From contig CACFTO010000002.1 in the NCBI GenBank assembly GCA_902569245.1, forward strand, positions 103,694 to 167,693: a DNA stretch of 64,000 bases, given 5' to 3'. This document shows positions 60,550-64,000 of the stretch, one piece after another. The translations under genes were made by a program, and so were the position numbers. Numbering within the stretch: position 1 is the first letter of the stretch; every line of letters begins with the position of its first letter. This DNA is from an uncultured Pelagibacteraceae bacterium. GTDB taxonomy: Bacteria; Pseudomonadota; Alphaproteobacteria; Pelagibacterales; Pelagibacteraceae. Under the pieces are notes generated by a model that did no database searches, had not been told where the DNA came from, and saw only the letters and a program-made list of their open reading frames with translations.

Positions 60550-61045
60550 TTTTGTATATCTAGCATTAGGTTCTAATCTTGGAGACAAGAAAAATAATCT
60601 AAATAAAAGTATAGATTTAATCCAAGAGGAGGGAATTTTTATAAAGAAAAGATCAAAATTTTACATTACAAAATCTTGGCCAAATGAAAATTTCCCAAAC
60701 TTTATTAATTCTATCATACTAGTTAAGACAAAATTAAATATAGCAGAATTATTTTTAAAAATAAAAAAAATTGAAAAAAAACTAGGTCGAACTAAGTCTA
60801 AAAGAAATCATCCAAGAATATGTGATATTGATATAATTGATTTTAATGGTGAAATAATCCATAGAAAAATTGGAAATTATAAACTCAATACTCCTCATAA
60901 AAGAATGCATAATAGAAATTTTGTTCTGTTTCCTTTATTTGAATTAGATAAAGATTGGGTTCACCCTAAACTTAATAAAAATATAGTCATTTTAATGTCA
61001 AATTTAACCTCAGATCAGTTATTGGGTATTAAAATTGCTCAATAA
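60515..61045 (+). CDS. folK: 2-amino-4-hydroxy-6-hydroxymethyldihydropteridine pyrophosphokinase
   Basis: Pyrophosphorylates the pterin in folate synthesis. The 176-residue product has [40 protein letters not shown] and the HPPK signature [16 protein letters not shown] then [20 protein letters not shown] start at 60515 is used because no ATG precedes the YLALGSN core; this makes a 35-base overlap with smpB. Supplies folate for the SoxA and GcvT-like reactions. Confidence 0.93.
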   Translation: MKKQDILENQVNFVYLALGSNLGDKKNNLNKSIDLIQEEGIFIKKRSKFYITKSWPNENFPNFINSIILVKTKLNIAELFLKIKKIEKKLGRTKSKRNHPRICDIDIIDFNGEIIHRKIGNYKLNTPHKRMHNRNFVLFPLFELDKDWVHPKLNKNIVILMSNLTSDQLLGIKIAQ

Positions 61046-61061
61046 AATGATATAAATAGTA

Positions 61062-62804
61062 ATGCTTAAATCTGAAGAATTAATTAATAAGGTAAAAAAT
61101 TATAATAAGTTTCTTAATCCAGAAACTCTATCAAAAGCCTATGATTTTGCTTTAAAGGCCCATGAAAAACAAAAAAGAGATGAGGGCTCACCTTATATTA
61201 TTCACCCGATAGCAGTTGCAAATATTTTAACAGAGTTAAAGTTAGACAGTGCAACTATTGCTACTGGTTTACTTCATGATACAATAGAAGATACTCATGC
61301 AACTTATAATACAATAGAAGCAGAATTTGGAAAAGAGGTCGCTGATTTAGTTGATGGTGTTACAAAAATTTCTGAGTTTGAAAATCAAGCTATATCAAAC
61401 TCTAAAGCAGAAAATTTTAGAAAATTAATATTAGCAACATCAAAAGACATCCGAGTTTTACTGGTGAAACTAGCTGATAGACTACACAATATGCGTACCA
61501 TTAAAGTTGTTGATAAAGAAAAGCAAATTAGAAAAGCAAAAGAAACAATGGAAATTTATGCGCCACTTGCAGATAGAATGGGCATGCATCGTATAAGAGA
61601 TGAATTAGAGGACCTTTCATTTGAAGTTTTAAATGAAGATGCAAGAAAATTGATAAAAGACAGACTGGATAAAATTAAAGAAAATAATCTAATTAACTTT
61701 AATAATATTTCTGATGAGTTTTTTGAAATACTTAAAAACAAAAATATAGAACCAAAAATAGTTGGAAGAGAGAAAACTCCTTTTTCAATTTGGAGAAAAA
61801 TCCAAAAAAAAAGAACTTCTCTTGAACAAATAACAGACATTATTGGGTTTAGAATTATTTTAGATAATATTGATGATTGCTATAAAGCTTTAGGAATTTT
61901 CCATAATAAATGGAATTGTATACCAGGTAAATTTAAAGATTATATCTCATCGCCAAAAATCAATAAATATCAATCATTACACACAGCTATTATTGGACCA
62001 AATAAAAGACCAATTGAAATCCAATTAAGAACAAAGCAAATGCATGAGTTTGCAGAAAGAGGTATTGCTTCTCATTGGAAATATAAATCATCAGAAAAAT
62101 TTAATTCTTTAACTTGGAAGGAGTATGATTGGTTAGCAGATTTAGTTGAAATTATTGATAAAAATGAGAATCCAGATGACTCTTATGAATATACAAAACT
62201 TCAAATGTTTCAAGAAAACGCCTTTTGTTTCACACCAAAAGGATCAATTATTAAACTACCTAAAAATGCTACACCAATAGATTTTGCCTATGCTGTCCAT
62301 ACTCAAATCGGAGATGCTGCTGTTGGTTGTGAAATAAATGGAAATGAAAGCGCTTTACAATCTATATTAAGAAACGGGGATGTAGTTAAGATTATCACCT
62401 CTAAAAAAGCCTCTCCCTCATTACATTGGTTAACGAGCACTAAAACAGGGAAAGCTCGTGCTGCAATTAGACGTTATTGGCAGTACCGTGAAAACAGCAA
62501 GCCGATTAAGGAAAAAAGATATAATACTACACTTTGGATTTCTCTGCCTGATGAACCTGGAAAAATGGGTGATGTAACAACCATGATTGGTGAAAACTTT
62601 GTTAATATTTCAAGTGTAGAAATGGTAGAAAAACTTAATGGAAGGATTAATTTCAAATTTAATTTAATCATACATGACCTTAAGAACTTTACAAAATTGA
62701 TAAGTGAACTAAAACAAAAAGAATATAAATTTAAAATTATAAGACACAAAAACAAAAAATATGCTTTCTTCAAAAAACTCTTTAGCAGTTTTAAGAAAAA
62801 CTAA
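61062..62804 (+). CDS. spoT: Bifunctional (p)ppGpp synthetase/hydrolase, shortened RelA/SpoT
   Basis: Makes and degrades the stringent alarmone. It has 580 residues against about 700-750 for most long RSH proteins. The HD hydrolase domain is intact (His48, His72-Asp73 in GLLHDTIEDTHATY; LADRLHNMRT). The synthetase domain has RTSLEQITDIIGFRII, KYQSLHTAIIGP and EIQLRTKQMHEFAERG. A TGS domain follows (about 386-447), then an ACT domain (about 487-560). Only about 40 residues separate TGS from ACT, so most of the usual helical and zinc-finger linker is missing. rpoZ, often just upstream, is absent here. Confidence 0.93.
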   Translation: MLKSEELINKVKNYNKFLNPETLSKAYDFALKAHEKQKRDEGSPYIIHPIAVANILTELKLDSATIATGLLHDTIEDTHATYNTIEAEFGKEVADLVDGVTKISEFENQAISNSKAENFRKLILATSKDIRVLLVKLADRLHNMRTIKVVDKEKQIRKAKETMEIYAPLADRMGMHRIRDELEDLSFEVLNEDARKLIKDRLDKIKENNLINFNNISDEFFEILKNKNIEPKIVGREKTPFSIWRKIQKKRTSLEQITDIIGFRIILDNIDDCYKALGIFHNKWNCIPGKFKDYISSPKINKYQSLHTAIIGPNKRPIEIQLRTKQMHEFAERGIASHWKYKSSEKFNSLTWKEYDWLADLVEIIDKNENPDDSYEYTKLQMFQENAFCFTPKGSIIKLPKNATPIDFAYAVHTQIGDAAVGCEINGNESALQSILRNGDVVKIITSKKASPSLHWLTSTKTGKARAAIRRYWQYRENSKPIKEKRYNTTLWISLPDEPGKMGDVTTMIGENFVNISSVEMVEKLNGRINFKFNLIIHDLKNFTKLISELKQKEYKFKIIRHKNKKYAFFKKLFSSFKKN

Positions 62805-63351
62805 TGCTTTGTTAGATGGACATTTTGTATTGTCATCTGGACTACATTCACCTTCATATGTGCAATGTGCAAAATTATTAAGTTTTCCACACAAAGCTGA
62901 AAAATTTACAAAATCTTTAGCAAGTAAAATTAAAAAAAAATTTAAAAATATTGATTTAATTCTTTCGCCAGCGATGGGTGGAATTGTAATTGGTTATGAA
63001 ATCGGAAGAATTATAAAAAAAGAAACAATTTTTTGTGAACGTGTTGAAGGAATTTTTAAGTTAAGAAGAGGTTTTTATATTAAAAAAAAAACAAGAGTTT
63101 TAATTATTGAAGATGTTATAACTACAGGAAAATCAAGTTTAGAATGTGCTAAATTAATAAAGAAATCTGGCGCAATTTTATTAGGATTTGCATGTTTAAT
63201 TGACAGATCTAATAAGCAAACTTTAAAAATAAAAAGAAAAAATATAATTTCACAAGTAAAATTAAAAATTCCAACTTATAAAAAAAAAAATATTCCAGAA
63301 AGTCTAAAAAAAATTCCAATTACCAAACCTGGAAGTAGATTTTTAAAATGA
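62761..63351 (+). CDS. pyrE: Orotate phosphoribosyltransferase
   Basis: Converts orotate and PRPP to OMP in pyrimidine synthesis. The 196-residue product has LDGHFVLSSGLHSPSYVQCA, SPAMGGIVIGYEIGR, and the PRPP-binding motif VLIIEDVITTGKSSLECAKL. The ATG at 62761 lies 44 bases inside the previous gene; no later in-frame ATG precedes the core. The stop overlaps pdxJ as ATGA. Confidence 0.95.
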   Translation: MLSSKNSLAVLRKTNALLDGHFVLSSGLHSPSYVQCAKLLSFPHKAEKFTKSLASKIKKKFKNIDLILSPAMGGIVIGYEIGRIIKKETIFCERVEGIFKLRRGFYIKKKTRVLIIEDVITTGKSSLECAKLIKKSGAILLGFACLIDRSNKQTLKIKRKNIISQVKLKIPTYKKKNIPESLKKIPITKPGSRFLK

Positions 63352-64000
63352 AAAAGAGACTAGGGGTTAACATCGACCATGTTGCAACGTTGAGAAATGC
63401 TAGAGGTGAAAAACATCCTGATCCTTATACTGTAGCTTTAGATGTTTTAAAGGCTGGTGCAGACTCTATTACAGTTCATTTAAGAGAGGATAGGCGACAC
63501 ATTAATGATATGGATTTAAAAATTCTCTCATCAAATAAATCAATCCCTATCAATTTGGAAATAGCTTCAGATCCAAAAATGATTAATATTGCACTAAAAA
63601 ATAAACCCTCTTTTATTTGTCTTGTTCCTGAAAAAAGAAATGAAATTACCACAGAAGGAGGATTAAATTTAAAAAAGAATAAAAATAAAATCAAAAAAAT
63701 ATTAGAAATTTTTAATAGAAATAATATAAGAACAAGCTTATTTATAAATCCATCTCTTCAAGATATAAAATTATCAAAAACTCTTGGAAGTAAATGTATA
63801 GAGATACATACAGGTAAGATTTCTAATAAAATAAAGGAGAAAAAAAATTACTCAAGAGAACTAAATAAAATTAAAAAATGTGCCATTTATGCACAAAAAA
63901 TAGGTTTAGAGGTTCATGCTGGACATGGTATGGACTATAAGACAACAAAAATACTAAATAAGATAAAACAAATTGAGGAATTTAATATAGGCCATTTTAT
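63348..64000 (+). CDS. pdxJ: Pyridoxine 5'-phosphate synthase, 3' end beyond the window
   Basis: Closes the pyridoxine ring from aminoacetone phosphate and deoxyxylulose phosphate in the DXP-dependent vitamin B6 pathway. The frame opens at the ATG overlapping the pyrE stop and stays open to the window end (217 codons). It reads MKKRLGVNIDHVATLRNARG, then ADSITVHLREDRRHI, NLEIA, LVPEKRNEITTEGG, FINPS, IEIHTG, and EVHAGHGMD near the end. All are PdxJ hallmarks. Truncated only by the window. Confidence 0.95.
   Translation, partial: MKKRLGVNIDHVATLRNARGEKHPDPYTVALDVLKAGADSITVHLREDRRHINDMDLKILSSNKSIPINLEIASDPKMINIALKNKPSFICLVPEKRNEITTEGGLNLKKNKNKIKKILEIFNRNNIRTSLFINPSLQDIKLSKTLGSKCIEIHTGKISNKIKEKKNYSRELNKIKKCAIYAQKIGLEVHAGHGMDYKTTKILNKIKQIEEFNIGHF

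Overview
The window is a gene-dense, strongly AT-rich stretch of an alphaproteobacterial chromosome. Several features point to the SAR11 clade (Pelagibacterales, Ca. Pelagibacter-like). These are the low GC (about 30% by eye), intergenic gaps mostly of 0-30 bp, many start/stop overlaps (TAATG, ATGA), the soxBDAG sarcosine oxidase operon, a DmdA/GcvT-like folate protein, and the alphaproteobacterial dapA-smpB-folK-relA/spoT-pyrE-pdxJ order. I see no rRNA, CRISPR array, insertion sequence or prophage. No gene-free stretch exceeds about 300 bases.

Layout. (1) 1-4.6 kb: tRNA-Leu abutting nadK, a GcvT/DmdA-like gene, then a short island. The island holds one PQQ-type sugar dehydrogenase gene. It lies between an intact tRNA-Thr and a decayed second copy of that tRNA's 3' part, with an unexplained, apparently structured non-coding segment at its left edge. 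rlmB follows on the minus strand. (2) 4.7-33.3 kb: the main information-processing cluster, all on the plus strand. It runs tRNA-Tyr, tRNA-Gly, tuf, tRNA-Trp, secE, nusG, rplKAJL, rpoBC, rpsLG, fusA, the S10/spc ribosomal operons, secY, adk, rpsMK, rpoA and rplQ. Oddities are an in-frame rplF-rplR fusion best explained by one extra A, no rpmD (L30), a short rplX, a perfect hairpin between rplL and rpoB, and a possible regulatory leader before rpsL. (3) 33.3-52 kb: housekeeping genes in short alternating blocks: rluC, lipB, mgtE, panC, galU-ugd, ridA, topA, plsY, a dihydroorotase-like gene without its metal-binding HxH, pyrB, ruvX, gatCAB, an O-methyltransferase, trhO and a MATE exporter. (4) 51.8-56.8 kb: soxB-soxD-soxA-soxG, which oxidises sarcosine to glycine and passes the methyl carbon to folate. 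(5) 56.9-64 kb: tRNA-Ser, a lytic transglycosylase, then dapA-smpB-folK-relA/spoT-pyrE-pdxJ, with pdxJ cut by the window end.

Gene cooperation. The central cluster builds the ribosome, RNA polymerase and Sec translocon. pyrB, the PyrC-like protein and pyrE belong to pyrimidine synthesis, and folK, the GcvT-like protein and soxA to folate one-carbon flow. galU and ugd make UDP-glucuronate. Convergent genes usually touch or overlap, leaving no room for stand-alone terminators.

All identifications come from reading the sequence; no database search was run. The most interesting items are the tRNA-Thr mini-island with its adjoining structured RNA candidate, the L6-L18 fusion, the metal-site-less PyrC, the shared-palindrome divergent promoter at sox/tRNA-Ser, and the strongly shortened RelA/SpoT.
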